Shown here: in pieces, positions 9,250 to 17,993 of the stretch
How the letters are laid out: every line of letters starts with the position of its first letter
Position numbering within the stretch: position 1 is the stretch's first letter
DNA from: Weeksellaceae bacterium
GTDB taxonomy: Bacteria; Bacteroidota; Bacteroidia; Flavobacteriales; Weeksellaceae
Reading direction: 5' to 3'
DNA length: 64,000 nt
NCBI GenBank assembly: GCA_019459455.1
Contig: JAIBEX010000021.1
Span: forward strand, 407,576-471,575
The notes under the pieces: model-generated
Database searches by the model: none
Told to the model about the DNA's origin: nothing
What the model saw: only the letters and a program-made list of their open reading frames with translations
Translations under genes and position numbers: made by a program

Positions 9250-9651
9250 ATGGCCGAATATCAGTTTGAAGAAAAAAAGAGTGGATTCGGAAAGATTCTG
9301 TTCTGGATTGTGCTTGTCATTTTTCTGTTCGGCGGAGTTTTCTTCTGGTACAAATATTATTTTGTATTTGGCGAAGGAGTTAAATCCGGTTACCTGAATT
9401 ATGCGGTTAAGAAAGGATATATTTTCAAGACCTACGAGGGTAAGATTATTCAGGAGGGTTTCGGCAAAGGGAAAACCGGCACTTTTACAAGCTATGAGTT
9501 CGAATTTTCTGTAGATGACGCGAAAGTATTCAAACAGCTTGAAGAAAATAGCGGCAAACATTTTGACCTTCATTACAAGGAATATAACGGAACGCTTCCG
9601 TGGCGTGGAAATACCAAATATGTGGTTGACAGAATTGTCAGCATGAAATAA
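9250..9651 (+). CDS. Small single-pass membrane protein, unknown function
   Basis: Protein of 133 residues with a charged N-terminus, one strong membrane helix at about 14-35 and a soluble domain (about 45-133) rich in beta-strand-like pattern and lysine/glycine. No catalytic motif is recognised. It starts 48 nt after the acyl-CoA dehydrogenase and ends in a terminator, so it may belong to that transcript. The function is not known. Confidence 0.75.
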   Translation: MAEYQFEEKKSGFGKILFWIVLVIFLFGGVFFWYKYYFVFGEGVKSGYLNYAVKKGYIFKTYEGKIIQEGFGKGKTGTFTSYEFEFSVDDAKVFKQLEENSGKHFDLHYKEYNGTLPWRGNTKYVVDRIVSMK

Positions 9652-9655
9652 TGTG

Positions 9656-9686
9656 AATCCCTTCAGAAAAATGAGGGGATTTTTTA
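9656..9686 (+). terminator. Intrinsic terminator
   Basis: Arms AATCCCTTCA (9656-9665) and TGAGGGGATT (9672-9681) pair with one G-U wobble and run into a T tract. Confidence 0.8.
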
Positions 9687-9698
9687 AAACCCGATCCT

Positions 9699-9950
9699 AT
9701 GAGAGCATATTTTTTAAAACGTGAAACCGTCATCCGCCTGTTGTCATTGGTTTCTATCACAGCATCTGTTTTTCTACAGGACATTGCCCTAAAGATCGGG
9801 TTGCTCGGTCTGGGGATTTTAGGACTCATGGCTCTTGCATACTTCAAAAAACAAAAAATTACGCTGATTGTCTACGCCATTTTGTTGATTGCCGGTGGTG
9901 TGGGTTATTATCTTCTTGTTAAAGACATCGTTCATCTTCCACAACAATAA
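9699..9950 (+). CDS. Small hydrophobic membrane protein, unknown function
   Basis: Protein of 83 residues, nearly all of it two or three membrane helices (about 12-30, 32-50 and 54-76) with positively charged residues at the N-terminus and in the loop FKKQK. No family is recognised. It starts shortly after the preceding terminator and has the same orientation as its neighbours. Confidence 0.6.
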   Translation: MRAYFLKRETVIRLLSLVSITASVFLQDIALKIGLLGLGILGLMALAYFKKQKITLIVYAILLIAGGVGYYLLVKDIVHLPQQ

Positions 9951-10022
9951 ATTAACTTTAACATCTATTAACAGGGGCTTTGCACCATTATTGCAGGTCC
10001 AAAAACAATAAACAATCAAAAA

Positions 10023-10400
10023 ATGAACAACCAGAAATTAGCAGGGCTTTGGATCGATACTGAAAAAGCAGTAGTAGTAAAAAATCATGATGACCAGAAT
10101 GCATTTAAATTTTTCCTTTGCAGCCCGGTAAAGCACAACATTCAGCACGGAAACTCCAACGAAAACGCCGGAAACAACGCGGAACAGACCAACAAAAAGA
10201 AATTCTTCAAGGAAATAGAACACCTGATTACAAACACGACCCAGCTGTACATTACAGGTCCGGGTACGATGCAGGAAGAACTGAAAAGTTATCTTTTGGA
10301 CACCGCCCAGTTTAAAAATCTTGATATTACATTGGATAAATCCCAGCAAATGGGCGATGAGCAGGTTTTGGAAGCAGTGAAAGCACACTTCGGAGAATAA
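10023..10400 (+). CDS. Single-domain protein resembling eRF1/Pelota domain 2
   Basis: Protein of 125 residues. The opening LAGLWIDTEKAVVV and the later ITGPGTMQEELKSYL (near 82-96), followed by a strand and a C-terminal helix, match the layout of the RNase-H-like central domain of archaeo-eukaryotic release factors, where a 'GPG..K..F..YL' segment is typical. The middle is asparagine- and lysine-rich and looks disordered. A ribosome-associated or stress role is an inference from that fold resemblance. The family is not confirmed by a search. Confidence 0.7.
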   Translation: MNNQKLAGLWIDTEKAVVVKNHDDQNAFKFFLCSPVKHNIQHGNSNENAGNNAEQTNKKKFFKEIEHLITNTTQLYITGPGTMQEELKSYLLDTAQFKNLDITLDKSQQMGDEQVLEAVKAHFGE

Positions 10401-10423
10401 TAACGAAACAAAAGATATTTATG

Positions 10424-10458
10424 AATCCCCTCAGCCGATGCTGAGGGGATTTTTTTTA
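10424..10458 (+). terminator. Intrinsic terminator
   Basis: Perfect 12-bp stem AATCCCCTCAGC/GCTGAGGGGATT (10424-10435 and 10440-10451) with a 4-nt loop and a T tract. The outer part of the stem nearly equals that of the terminator at 9656. Confidence 0.88.
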
Positions 10459-10478
10459 CATTTGATTAAAGTTATATA

Positions 10479-11555
10479 ATGAAAAACCTGTCCTTCATCA
10501 TCCTGTTCATTTCTTTCTGCCCTTCGGCCCAACAAATTCCGGTTCTGGATGATAAAGTTGCCCTGCAGCTGGCCGAGAAACCGCTGCACTGCATCAACCA
10601 GGAATACCCTAATAAGACCGCACACGTCATTAACGGAGAAAAGGACGCTGCAATGACACCGAAGCAGCTTCACCCCAGTTTCTACGGCTGTTTCGACTGG
10701 CATTCGTCGGTTCACGGACACTGGATGCTCGTGCATCTGCTGAAAACCCATCCAAATCTTCCCAAATCGGCAGAAATAATCGCCTTGCTGAATGGCTCCT
10801 TTCAAAAGGAAAAAATTGCAGCAGAAGCCCGATATTTCACGCAATATGAGGTGGCCCAGAATTTTGAGAGAACCTACGGCTGGGCGTGGCTGTTGAAACT
10901 GGATGAGGAACTCGCTACCTGGGATCACCCCCAGGCGCGGGTATGGCACCAAAATCTGAAACCCCTGACCGATGAGATCTTAAGGCTGTGGAAGCTTTAT
11001 CTGCCCAAGCAGACCTATCCAAACCGGACCGGCGTACATCCCAATTCAGCATTTGCAATGGCCTTCGCTGTAGACTGGGCACGGGCTACCGGTGATCAGG
11101 TTTTTGAGCAGCAACTTGTCGAAAAATCCAAATATTTCTATCTGAAAGACCGTAAGACACCCGCCTATCTGGAGCCTGACGGCAGCGATTTTTTTTCGCC
11201 CAGCCTTCAGATTGCCGATTTAATGAGGCGAATCCTGCCGCGCAGGGAATTTGTTTTGTGGTTTAACGGCTTCTACGATAAGCGAAGTCTGGAAAATATC
11301 TCAAAGATGCCGGTCATCAGCGATATGAAGGATTACCAGACCATTCACCTGCTGGGGCTTTCGTTCAGCAGGGCCTGGGCCATGAAAGGAGTGGCAAAGG
11401 CGCTGCCCGACAATCACCGTCTGAAACATAGGTTTATGAATACATCGGATGAGTTTCTGAAGAATGCCCTGCCGCTCGTATTCCAGGGCAATTACGGCGG
11501 TGATCACTGGCTGGCCAGCTTTGCAGTCTACGCGCTTTCCGAAGCAGAAAATTGA
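10479..11555 (+). CDS. DUF2891 family secreted protein
   Basis: Protein of 358 residues with an N-terminal signal peptide (hydrophobic 5-14, probable cleavage before QQIP). The mature part is alpha-helical and carries the family hallmark HPSFYGCFDWHSSVHGHWML at about 65-84. DUF2891 proteins resemble alpha/alpha-barrel glycan-acting enzymes, but no activity is established to my knowledge. It probably acts in the periplasm or outside the cell. It is convergent with the DUF4349 lipoprotein gene. Confidence 0.88.
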   Translation: MKNLSFIILFISFCPSAQQIPVLDDKVALQLAEKPLHCINQEYPNKTAHVINGEKDAAMTPKQLHPSFYGCFDWHSSVHGHWMLVHLLKTHPNLPKSAEIIALLNGSFQKEKIAAEARYFTQYEVAQNFERTYGWAWLLKLDEELATWDHPQARVWHQNLKPLTDEILRLWKLYLPKQTYPNRTGVHPNSAFAMAFAVDWARATGDQVFEQQLVEKSKYFYLKDRKTPAYLEPDGSDFFSPSLQIADLMRRILPRREFVLWFNGFYDKRSLENISKMPVISDMKDYQTIHLLGLSFSRAWAMKGVAKALPDNHRLKHRFMNTSDEFLKNALPLVFQGNYGGDHWLASFAVYALSEAEN

Positions 11556-11588
11556 TCCGCTGAGCCTTGTCGGACTTAAATCCCCGAT

Positions 11589-12755
11589 TTACTTCGGTTT
11601 GTATCTGGCATAGGGATCCTCATTAGCATTTCCGCTGTCATTTGGTGTATCATTCTCCTTTCTGACGGGGTTTGTGTCAATGAATTCTTCCTGCGGAAGG
11701 TTTTCAGCTTGCGGCATCCGGGCAGCTTCAGCGTTTTTCTTCAAGTTTCTACGGCTGATGAAATACCACACCAGTCCAATGACGAGAAAGACCGGCCAAA
11801 AGGGAAGGAGTGCCATGAACACCTGGCCCATCACCTTGAACCCTTTCATAAAGGCTCCGGAATAGGAATCTTCTCCGGTTTCATTTTTTTGCGCCGGGTC
11901 GGTAGCAACGCTCTCGGTACCGGCAACTGTACGGTTTTCGCTTAGGGTAATTTCCAGGTCAGACATTTGATTGGGGTCGTAATCAGTGCCGGAGCTTTCC
12001 ATATTCTTGCTTTTAAGCATACCCAGGCGTTCAGGGATGCGTTTTGTGGCTTCATCAAAATACTGATTGGGCACTTTTGCCCGCACAACCTGCTTGCGGA
12101 AACCGTTTTGCTCTCCAAAATTCTCTGAAACGATATCCCCACCGAAACGCCGGAGTTCCATGGCGAGGTCGTCGCGCGAAGTGCTGAGGTCGTCTACCGT
12201 TATCTCCATTTCAGCGGATTTCACCACGGGGTTGGTTACGATTGCGTTGGATTGCTCATACGGCTTCGGAACCGTCACCTCTTCAGGCTGCTTTTGGGTT
12301 GGAGTAACCGCGTCCTGACGTTTTTCCGGATCTTTGTTTGATTTCGTTACCTTATCAATGGTCTTTGATATGGTGGAAAGTATATCGATGGGGTTGCTGG
12401 TTTCCTTAAGCACCTTTCCGGCAGAATCCACGGTCTTAATGACCTCCGCACTCCTTTCAATGTCTTTCTTAGCCCTTTTAAGAACAGAATTTAGTGAATC
12501 CAGGCTCTTTGCGTTATCTTTTATGACCCTTTCCACGCTTTCCTTGGTTTTTTCAATACCCGGAACCACCACTTTATTGAATTTTGCGGAATCATTAACA
12601 ATTGTAGAGATGGAATCAAGTGTCCTGAAACCGTCATTGGCTTTCGTGAAAAGGCTGTCGGCACGCTTTATCGTATCATTGGTCTGCTGCATCTCTGTTT
12701 TTGAACAGGAGATAAGGGCTGATGCAAATGCCAAAGAAAAAATCAGGTTCTTCAT
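11589..12755 (-). CDS. DUF4349-like lipoprotein with coiled coil and membrane anchor
   Basis: Protein of 388 residues. The signal sequence ends in the lipobox LISC, so it is probably lipid-anchored. Residues about 25-135 are a serine/lysine/aspartate-rich helical region likely to be coiled coil. About 175-280 is the DUF4349-type domain (VKSAEMEITVDDL, ending in LEITLSENR). A membrane helix follows near 320-342 and then an acidic, proline-rich tail. The function is unknown; related proteins are envelope proteins. Having both a lipid anchor and a membrane helix is noteworthy. Confidence 0.82.
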   Translation of the reverse strand: MKNLIFSLAFASALISCSKTEMQQTNDTIKRADSLFTKANDGFRTLDSISTIVNDSAKFNKVVVPGIEKTKESVERVIKDNAKSLDSLNSVLKRAKKDIERSAEVIKTVDSAGKVLKETSNPIDILSTISKTIDKVTKSNKDPEKRQDAVTPTQKQPEEVTVPKPYEQSNAIVTNPVVKSAEMEITVDDLSTSRDDLAMELRRFGGDIVSENFGEQNGFRKQVVRAKVPNQYFDEATKRIPERLGMLKSKNMESSGTDYDPNQMSDLEITLSENRTVAGTESVATDPAQKNETGEDSYSGAFMKGFKVMGQVFMALLPFWPVFLVIGLVWYFISRRNLKKNAEAARMPQAENLPQEEFIDTNPVRKENDTPNDSGNANEDPYARYKPK

Positions 12756-12962
12756 ATATTTATATTATCGAAGGGGTAGAATCAAAATGTATTCCTTTAA
12801 AACGGATCAATACCGGCAATTAATTATAATAGGTTCGCAGTCACAGTTTTGCAAATCATTTTACAAGAACTTTACAAAGTTACGGTCCGGGTTTAGACCA
12901 TGGTAACGCGACAGTGATGATTTTCTTATCATAGGTCAATTTATATTTCTTTTCAGAAAGTC

Positions 12963-12970
12963 TATTTTTG
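12963..12970 (+). promoter_or_regulatory. -7 box of yceI
   Basis: TATTTTTG (TAnnTTTG element), 30 nt before the start codon. Confidence 0.55.
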
Positions 12971-13000
12971 CTTCATTAATAATTAAATAACTTAGAATTT

Positions 13001-13567
13001 ATGAAAAAACTTGCTCTTGCATTCGTATTGCTATCCGCAGTGGTTACTGGACAAACCAAGAAAGTAATTACCTCCGATGTTAACTGGTGGGGTTACAAAG
13101 TGGCAAAAACTGAATCTTCCTCACACTATGGTGACCTGAAAGTGAAAAACGGCACCGTACAGATGAGGAACAACCAGGTTGCAGGCGGAACTTTCGTTTT
13201 GGATATGAACAGCATCAATGCGACCGATTTAACCGGTGAATACCAGCAGAAGCTTAACGGACATCTGAAGAACGGCGATTTTTTCGAAGTGGACAAATAT
13301 CCGACGGCTGTTTTTAAGATCACCAATGTGAAGAAATCTGGAAACGCAGCTTTTCCTTATGCTGTTACCGGAACCCTGAACGCGAAAGGAAAATCCAACG
13401 CGGTTACCTTCCCTGCAAAAATTGCTGTTAAGAACGGAGTCGTGACTTTCGCATCAGACAAATTCGCCATTGACCGTCAGAAATGGGATATCGCATACCA
13501 GTCTTCGATGAAAGATGTAGTAATAAAAGACGATATTGACTTACAGATTAACTTTACTGCAAAGTAA
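13001..13567 (+). CDS. YceI family periplasmic lipid-binding protein
   Basis: Protein of 188 residues with a signal peptide (about 1-18, cleavage near VTGQ). The mature chain has the YceI beta-barrel pattern: HYGDLKVKNG, the central ATDLTGEYQQKLNGHLKNGDFFEVDKYP-like segment near 70-97 and the C-terminal FAIDRQKWDIAY. The family binds polyisoprenoid or other amphiphilic ligands in the periplasm; the ligand here is unknown. It is a single gene with its own promoter box and terminator. Confidence 0.93.
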   Translation: MKKLALAFVLLSAVVTGQTKKVITSDVNWWGYKVAKTESSSHYGDLKVKNGTVQMRNNQVAGGTFVLDMNSINATDLTGEYQQKLNGHLKNGDFFEVDKYPTAVFKITNVKKSGNAAFPYAVTGTLNAKGKSNAVTFPAKIAVKNGVVTFASDKFAIDRQKWDIAYQSSMKDVVIKDDIDLQINFTAK

Positions 13568-13586
13568 TTGTCCTTATTCGAACAGT

Positions 13587-13622
13587 AAAGAGGCGGTCCC
13601 GAAAAAGGGCTGCCTCTTTTTT
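13587..13622 (+). terminator. Intrinsic terminator after yceI
   Basis: Arms AAAGAGGC (13587-13594) and GCCTCTTT (13612-13619) plus an inner TCCC/GGG pairing, followed by T-rich sequence. Confidence 0.8.
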
Positions 13623-13685
13623 ATTACGGTAACAGAACTGAGAACCGCATGCTGACCGGTAATTTATCGATTTGAAAGAAATCTT

Positions 13686-15281
13686 TTACTGATTCTGATA
13701 CTCACTCACGAAATGCAGCTTCACATTAGGAAATTTTTCCTGTGTCATGTGAATGGTGAATGAAGAATCGGCCAGGAATACAAGCTGGTCGTACTTGTCC
13801 CTTGCGAGGAAACGCTGTTTGAGACGTGCAAATTCCTTGAATTCTTCCGACTTCTCATCGGCTTCCACCCAGCAGGCCTTATGGATGGACAGCGGTTCGT
13901 AGGTACATTTTGCGCCGTATTCGTGTTCCAGACGGTACTGGATGACCTCATACTGCAGGGCGCCCACCGTTCCGATAAGTTTCCGGCCGTTCATTCCCAT
14001 GGTGAAAAGCTGTGCTACCCCTTCGTCCATCAGCTGGTCAATTCCTTTTGCGAGCTGTTTCGCCTTCAGCGGATCATCATTGTTGATGTATCTGAAATGT
14101 TCCGGAGAGAAACTCGGAATTCCTTTGAAGCTGAGTTTTTCGCCACCGGTAAGGGTGTCACCAATCCGGAAGTTCCCTGTATCATGCAGCCCGACAATGT
14201 CGCCGGGGAAACTCTCATCAACCACCTCTTTCTTATCGGCAAAGAAGGCATTAGGGGAAGAGAACTTCATCTTTTTGTTTTCCCTTACCAGTAAATAGTT
14301 TTCATTTCTTTTAAAGGTGCCGGAAACGATCTTCACGAAAGCCAGCCTGTCCCGGTGTTTGGGATCCATATTTGCGTGGATCTTGAATACAAATCCTGTG
14401 AAATCTTTCTCCTCCGGCTTTACAACCCGTGTTTCGCTTTCCTTAGGTTGGGGCATTGGCGCAATGTCGATAAAAGCGTCCAGCAGTTCGCGGACCCCGA
14501 AATTGTTCAGGGCGGATCCGAAGAATACCGGCTGCAAGTCCCCGTTCAGATAATCTTCCCGGTTAAATGGCGGATAGACCGACTGTACCAGTTCCAGCTC
14601 TTCCCTTAAGGTGGCGGCAGCTTTTTCGCCGATGATTTCATCAATCTTGGAATCGGCTATGTCATCAAACTTAATCGCTTCGCCTACCCTTTGTTTTTTC
14701 TCCTCCAAAAAGAGCTGAATGTTGTTTTCCCAGATGTTATATATACCCTGGAAATCCGCCCCCATTCCTATCGGCAGAGAAAGTGGAACTACGGTAAGTC
14801 CTAATTTCTGTTCCACTTCATCCAGCAAATCAAAGGCATCCTTACCTTCGCGGTCCAGTTTGTTGATGAAAACAAGCATCGGGATGTTACGCATGCGGCA
14901 AACCTTAACCAGTTTTTCAGTCTGTTCCTCAACCCCCTTTGCAACGTCGATCACCACGATTACGGAATCAACAGCGGTGAGGGTTCTGTACGTATCTTCG
15001 GCAAAATCCTTGTGTCCGGGCGTATCCAGGATGTTGATTTTGTGTCCTTTATATTCAAACGCCAAAACGGAAGTCGCTACGGAGATTCCCCTTTGTCTTT
15101 CGATTTCCATAAAGTCGGAAGTCGCCCCTTTTTTGATCTTGTTCGATTTCACGGCACCGGCCTCCTGTATGGCTCCACCGAAAAGCAGCAGCTTCTCTGT
15201 AAGTGTGGTTTTTCCCGCATCGGGGTGAGAAATGATGCCGAAGGTTTTCCGTTTCTGAATTTCTTTGATTAAATCTGACAT
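13686..15281 (-). CDS. prfC: Peptide chain release factor 3
   Basis: Translational GTPase of 531 residues that recycles class I release factors from the ribosome. The G-domain motifs are clear: HPDAGKTTL near residue 18, DTPGHKDF near 84 and NKLDREGKD near 138, followed by EF-G-like domain II and the RF3 C-terminal domain. I place the start at the ATG at 15281 (MSDLIKEIQKRKTFG), where the conserved RF3 N-terminus begins; a longer in-frame reading to 15323 adds 14 residues without family similarity. It is divergent from the CPBP protease gene. Confidence 0.96.
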   Translation of the reverse strand: MSDLIKEIQKRKTFGIISHPDAGKTTLTEKLLLFGGAIQEAGAVKSNKIKKGATSDFMEIERQRGISVATSVLAFEYKGHKINILDTPGHKDFAEDTYRTLTAVDSVIVVIDVAKGVEEQTEKLVKVCRMRNIPMLVFINKLDREGKDAFDLLDEVEQKLGLTVVPLSLPIGMGADFQGIYNIWENNIQLFLEEKKQRVGEAIKFDDIADSKIDEIIGEKAAATLREELELVQSVYPPFNREDYLNGDLQPVFFGSALNNFGVRELLDAFIDIAPMPQPKESETRVVKPEEKDFTGFVFKIHANMDPKHRDRLAFVKIVSGTFKRNENYLLVRENKKMKFSSPNAFFADKKEVVDESFPGDIVGLHDTGNFRIGDTLTGGEKLSFKGIPSFSPEHFRYINNDDPLKAKQLAKGIDQLMDEGVAQLFTMGMNGRKLIGTVGALQYEVIQYRLEHEYGAKCTYEPLSIHKACWVEADEKSEEFKEFARLKQRFLARDKYDQLVFLADSSFTIHMTQEKFPNVKLHFVSEYQNQ

Positions 15282-15394
15282 ATAGAAAATTGTGGCTGCA
15301 AAAATCGTGATTTTTAATGACATGTGAAAGGTGTAGGTGTCCGGCTTGCTGAATCGCGAATTATTCGGGATTTCTTACGGTGCTTCCAAAGTAT

Positions 15395-15402
15395 TATATT
15401 TG
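15395..15402 (+). promoter_or_regulatory. -7 box of CPBP protease gene
   Basis: TATATTTG, 11 nt before the first plausible ATG at 15414. It argues against starts upstream of this box. Confidence 0.55.
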
Positions 15403-15419
15403 CGCAAAATTTAATGTTA

Positions 15420-16238
15420 ATGGAAAAATCGCAGAAAGGCGCACTTCCTCATTTTGTATTTGACTGGCGTGGGGTTTTGGCCCTGCTCCTGGGTGTCCTG
15501 ATTCCTGCAATTGCCGCGCAGTTTTTTGTGGATGAAAGTGGTCGGTTCAGTGATGCCTTTCTCGTAATCTCAAATGCCGCGCTGTGGTTGGGAGCAATCT
15601 TTTCCTTTGATTATTTCGTGTGCCGGCCGCAAACCGGCCGCAAACTGAATTTCAGTTTTGCCCCACAAAATTTCACGACCTATCTTTTCATTTTTCCGCT
15701 TATGCTGGGGATGATGCTGATTGCGGAATTCCTTACCTCGCAACTCCCCGTTAGAGGACCTTTCTTCGGACCTATGTATGAAACTTTTTCTAAACTTATG
15801 GAGCAAATGACGAAAAATACCGGTACGCTGGTTGTGCTGGCTGTCATGATGGCTCCTCTGTTTGAAGAGATTGTATTTCGCGGCATTATACAGAAAGGAC
15901 TCATAAATAAAGGGGTAAAACCTATTTGGGCAATCTGGATCGCAGCCCTTGCTTTTGGCATCGTCCACGGGAATCCATGGCAGTTTGTAGGTGCAGTACT
16001 TTTGGGTTATGTGCTGGGGCTTGTTTATTACAGAACAAAATCACTGCTCATGCCGATTCTCCTGCACGCGTTCAACAACCTCGTATCGGTACTGCTGATC
16101 CATTATACCAAAACGGAAAGTTTTGCGGAAGCCTTCAGAATTTCAGAGTATCTTCTTTTGGGAATTGGGATCGTTATGTTTGGTCTGTTTTTTTACCTCT
16201 TCACCCAAAAATACGGGATTCATCACTCAGAAAATTAA
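15420..16238 (+). CDS. CPBP family intramembrane glutamic protease
   Basis: Multipass inner-membrane protein of about 272 residues related to CAAX prenyl protease Rce1. The three hallmark motifs are in order: EEIVFRG near 148, FGIVHGN near 178 and HAFNNL near 215, giving the glutamates and histidines of the active site. About eight membrane helices are visible. The frame is open back to 15324, but the TAnnTTTG box at 15395-15402 points to a start at 15414 or 15420. The substrate is unknown; bacterial members include maturation and immunity factors. rdgB starts 20 nt downstream, suggesting one transcript. Confidence 0.9.
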   Translation: MEKSQKGALPHFVFDWRGVLALLLGVLIPAIAAQFFVDESGRFSDAFLVISNAALWLGAIFSFDYFVCRPQTGRKLNFSFAPQNFTTYLFIFPLMLGMMLIAEFLTSQLPVRGPFFGPMYETFSKLMEQMTKNTGTLVVLAVMMAPLFEEIVFRGIIQKGLINKGVKPIWAIWIAALAFGIVHGNPWQFVGAVLLGYVLGLVYYRTKSLLMPILLHAFNNLVSVLLIHYTKTESFAEAFRISEYLLLGIGIVMFGLFFYLFTQKYGIHHSEN

Positions 16239-16258
16239 ACCTTTACACTTATTGATTA

Positions 16259-16828
16259 ATGGAATTATTAGTAGCAACACACAACCAGCATAAAAAGGAA
16301 GAGATACAACAGATTCTTGAGGCCGAATTTGTCGTAAAAAGTCTGACGGATTACAACCTTCATGATGAGGTTGTTGAAGACGGACTTACGTTTCACGAAA
16401 ATGCGCTCATCAAAGCCAAATACTGTTTTGAAAAGACAGGGATCCCGAGTCTCGGCGACGATTCCGGTCTGGTGGTCGAATCCCTGGACGGGCGGCCGGG
16501 AATCTACTCAGCCCGATACGCCTCAAACCATGATTTTCCGAAAAACATAGCGAAGGTACTGCAGGAAATGGAGGGAAATAAAAACAGAAGCGCTTATTTT
16601 GTCACGGTACTCTGTTATTATACCTCCAAAGGGCCGGAGTATTTTGAAGGCCGCGTGTACGGGAATTTGCTTACTGAAAACAAAGGAAAGCAGGGTTTTG
16701 GTTACGATCCCATCTTTGTTCCGGAAGGTCATCGGATGACCTTCGCAGAGATGCAGGCCGAGGAAAAGAACAAAATCAGCCACCGAAAGAGGGCACTGGA
16801 TGCCTTTCTGGAAGACTTAAGAAAATAG
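16259..16828 (+). CDS. rdgB: Non-canonical purine NTP pyrophosphatase
   Basis: RdgB/HAM1-family enzyme of 189 residues that hydrolyses ITP, dITP and XTP to monophosphates, cleansing the nucleotide pool. Motifs: THNQHKKEEI at the N-terminus, LGDDSGLVVESLDGRPG with its metal-binding acidic residues near 65-81, and GFGYDPIFVPEG near 147. The length is typical. It is probably co-transcribed with the CPBP protease upstream; RNase Z downstream has its own promoter box. Confidence 0.96.
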   Translation: MELLVATHNQHKKEEIQQILEAEFVVKSLTDYNLHDEVVEDGLTFHENALIKAKYCFEKTGIPSLGDDSGLVVESLDGRPGIYSARYASNHDFPKNIAKVLQEMEGNKNRSAYFVTVLCYYTSKGPEYFEGRVYGNLLTENKGKQGFGYDPIFVPEGHRMTFAEMQAEEKNKISHRKRALDAFLEDLRK

Positions 16829-16874
16829 CTGTTCCCAGCCGCGGTTTTTAGCCTGTCGCCACCCAAATCTTTCC

Positions 16875-16882
16875 TATCTTTG
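16875..16882 (+). promoter_or_regulatory. -7 box of rnz
   Basis: TATCTTTG, 30 nt before the TTG start of the RNase Z gene. Confidence 0.6.
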
Positions 16883-16912
16883 TATGATAATTAAAATTCA
16901 TTTCTCAGTATT

Positions 16913-17830
16913 TTGAGTACCTACCTTACTATTTTAGGATATAATTCCGCCATTCCTACCGTTAATTCTTCGCCAACTGCGCAGTTTCTTGATATGGAGG
17001 AGCGCCACTTCCTTATCGACTGTGGTGAGGGAACTCAGGTGCAGCTGCGCAAGGCAAAAGCCCGGTTTTCCAAGATAAACCATATATTTATTTCCCACCT
17101 TCACGGCGACCACTGCTTCGGCTTGCCAGGGCTCATCGCATCGTTCCGCCTGCTCGGACGCGAAGTTCCGATCCACATTTACGGTCCGAAAGGGATTAAG
17201 GAAATGCTCGAAACCATTTTCCGCATAACGGAAACACACCGGGGTTTCGAAATTGTCTACCATGAGCTGGAAAGCAAAACATCTGAGAAGATTTATGAGG
17301 ACAACAGGGTAGAGGTATTTACCATTCCTCTGAATCACAGGATTTACTGCAATGGCTACCTGTTCCGGGAAAAACCGAAGGAAAGGCATCTGGACATGCG
17401 CGAGGTTTCCAAGTATCCAGAAATCGAGACCTGTGACTATCACAACATTAAACTCGGAAAAGATTTTGTGCTCAGCGACGGTTATGTCCTTAAAAATGAA
17501 ATACTCACTCTGGAACCCAGCAAATCGGTAAGTTATGCCTTCTGCAGTGATACGCGCTATCTGGAAAGCATCCTTCCCCTCATTGAGAATGTAGATGTGC
17601 TCTATCACGAAGCTACCTTTCTGCACGACCTGAAGGAAATGGCCGATTATACCGGGCACACCACCGCACTTGAGGCAGCCAGGATTGCCCGGAAAGCCAA
17701 CGTGGGTAAGCTGATCCTTGGACACTTCTCTAACAGGTACGGCGATCTTGCGGTTTTTACAGACGAGGCACGCACGGTCTTCCCGAATTCGTTTCTTCCC
17801 AAGGCACTGGAACCGGTGAAAATCGGTTGA
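16913..17830 (+). CDS. rnz: Ribonuclease Z
   Basis: tRNA 3'-end-processing endonuclease of the metallo-beta-lactamase fold, 305 residues. The zinc-binding motif HLHGDHCFG is near residue 62-70, the conserved CSDTRY near 210, the TGHTTALEAA segment near 247 and GHFSNRYGD near 269. The start codon is TTG: the family N-terminus (STYLTILG) begins right there and no in-frame ATG precedes it. It may cleave downstream of the discriminator in tRNAs lacking an encoded CCA, such as the tRNA-Pro in this window. Confidence 0.96.
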   Translation: MSTYLTILGYNSAIPTVNSSPTAQFLDMEERHFLIDCGEGTQVQLRKAKARFSKINHIFISHLHGDHCFGLPGLIASFRLLGREVPIHIYGPKGIKEMLETIFRITETHRGFEIVYHELESKTSEKIYEDNRVEVFTIPLNHRIYCNGYLFREKPKERHLDMREVSKYPEIETCDYHNIKLGKDFVLSDGYVLKNEILTLEPSKSVSYAFCSDTRYLESILPLIENVDVLYHEATFLHDLKEMADYTGHTTALEAARIARKANVGKLILGHFSNRYGDLAVFTDEARTVFPNSFLPKALEPVKIG

Positions 17831-17947
17831 GCCTTACCACCTTACATGAATTGATGATAATTTAAATTTTATTTTGATAAATAAAATATAGTTGTATCTT
17901 GCAGCAAATTATTTAATGAGAAATTCAATCAAAGTTCCTTCGTTCGT

Positions 17948-17976
17948 TTGTTGATTTCCGCTTATTTAATCAACAA
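17948..17976 (+). promoter_or_regulatory. 9-bp perfect hairpin in leader of RRM gene
   Basis: Arms TTGTTGATT (17948-17956) and AATCAACAA (17968-17976) enclose an 11-nt loop, ending 17 nt before the start codon. No T tract follows, so it is not a normal terminator. Its placement suits a temperature- or protein-responsive RNA element. Confidence 0.5.
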
Positions 17977-17993
17977 TTTATTATTATTTTATT

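Noticed and set aside
15324-15419. Longer N-terminus for the CPBP protease
   Set aside because: It would begin before the TAnnTTTG box and adds residues with no family similarity.
16934-17725. 263-codon antisense frame in rnz
   Set aside because: Fully opposite the conserved RNase Z gene, no domain and no promoter; a shadow frame.
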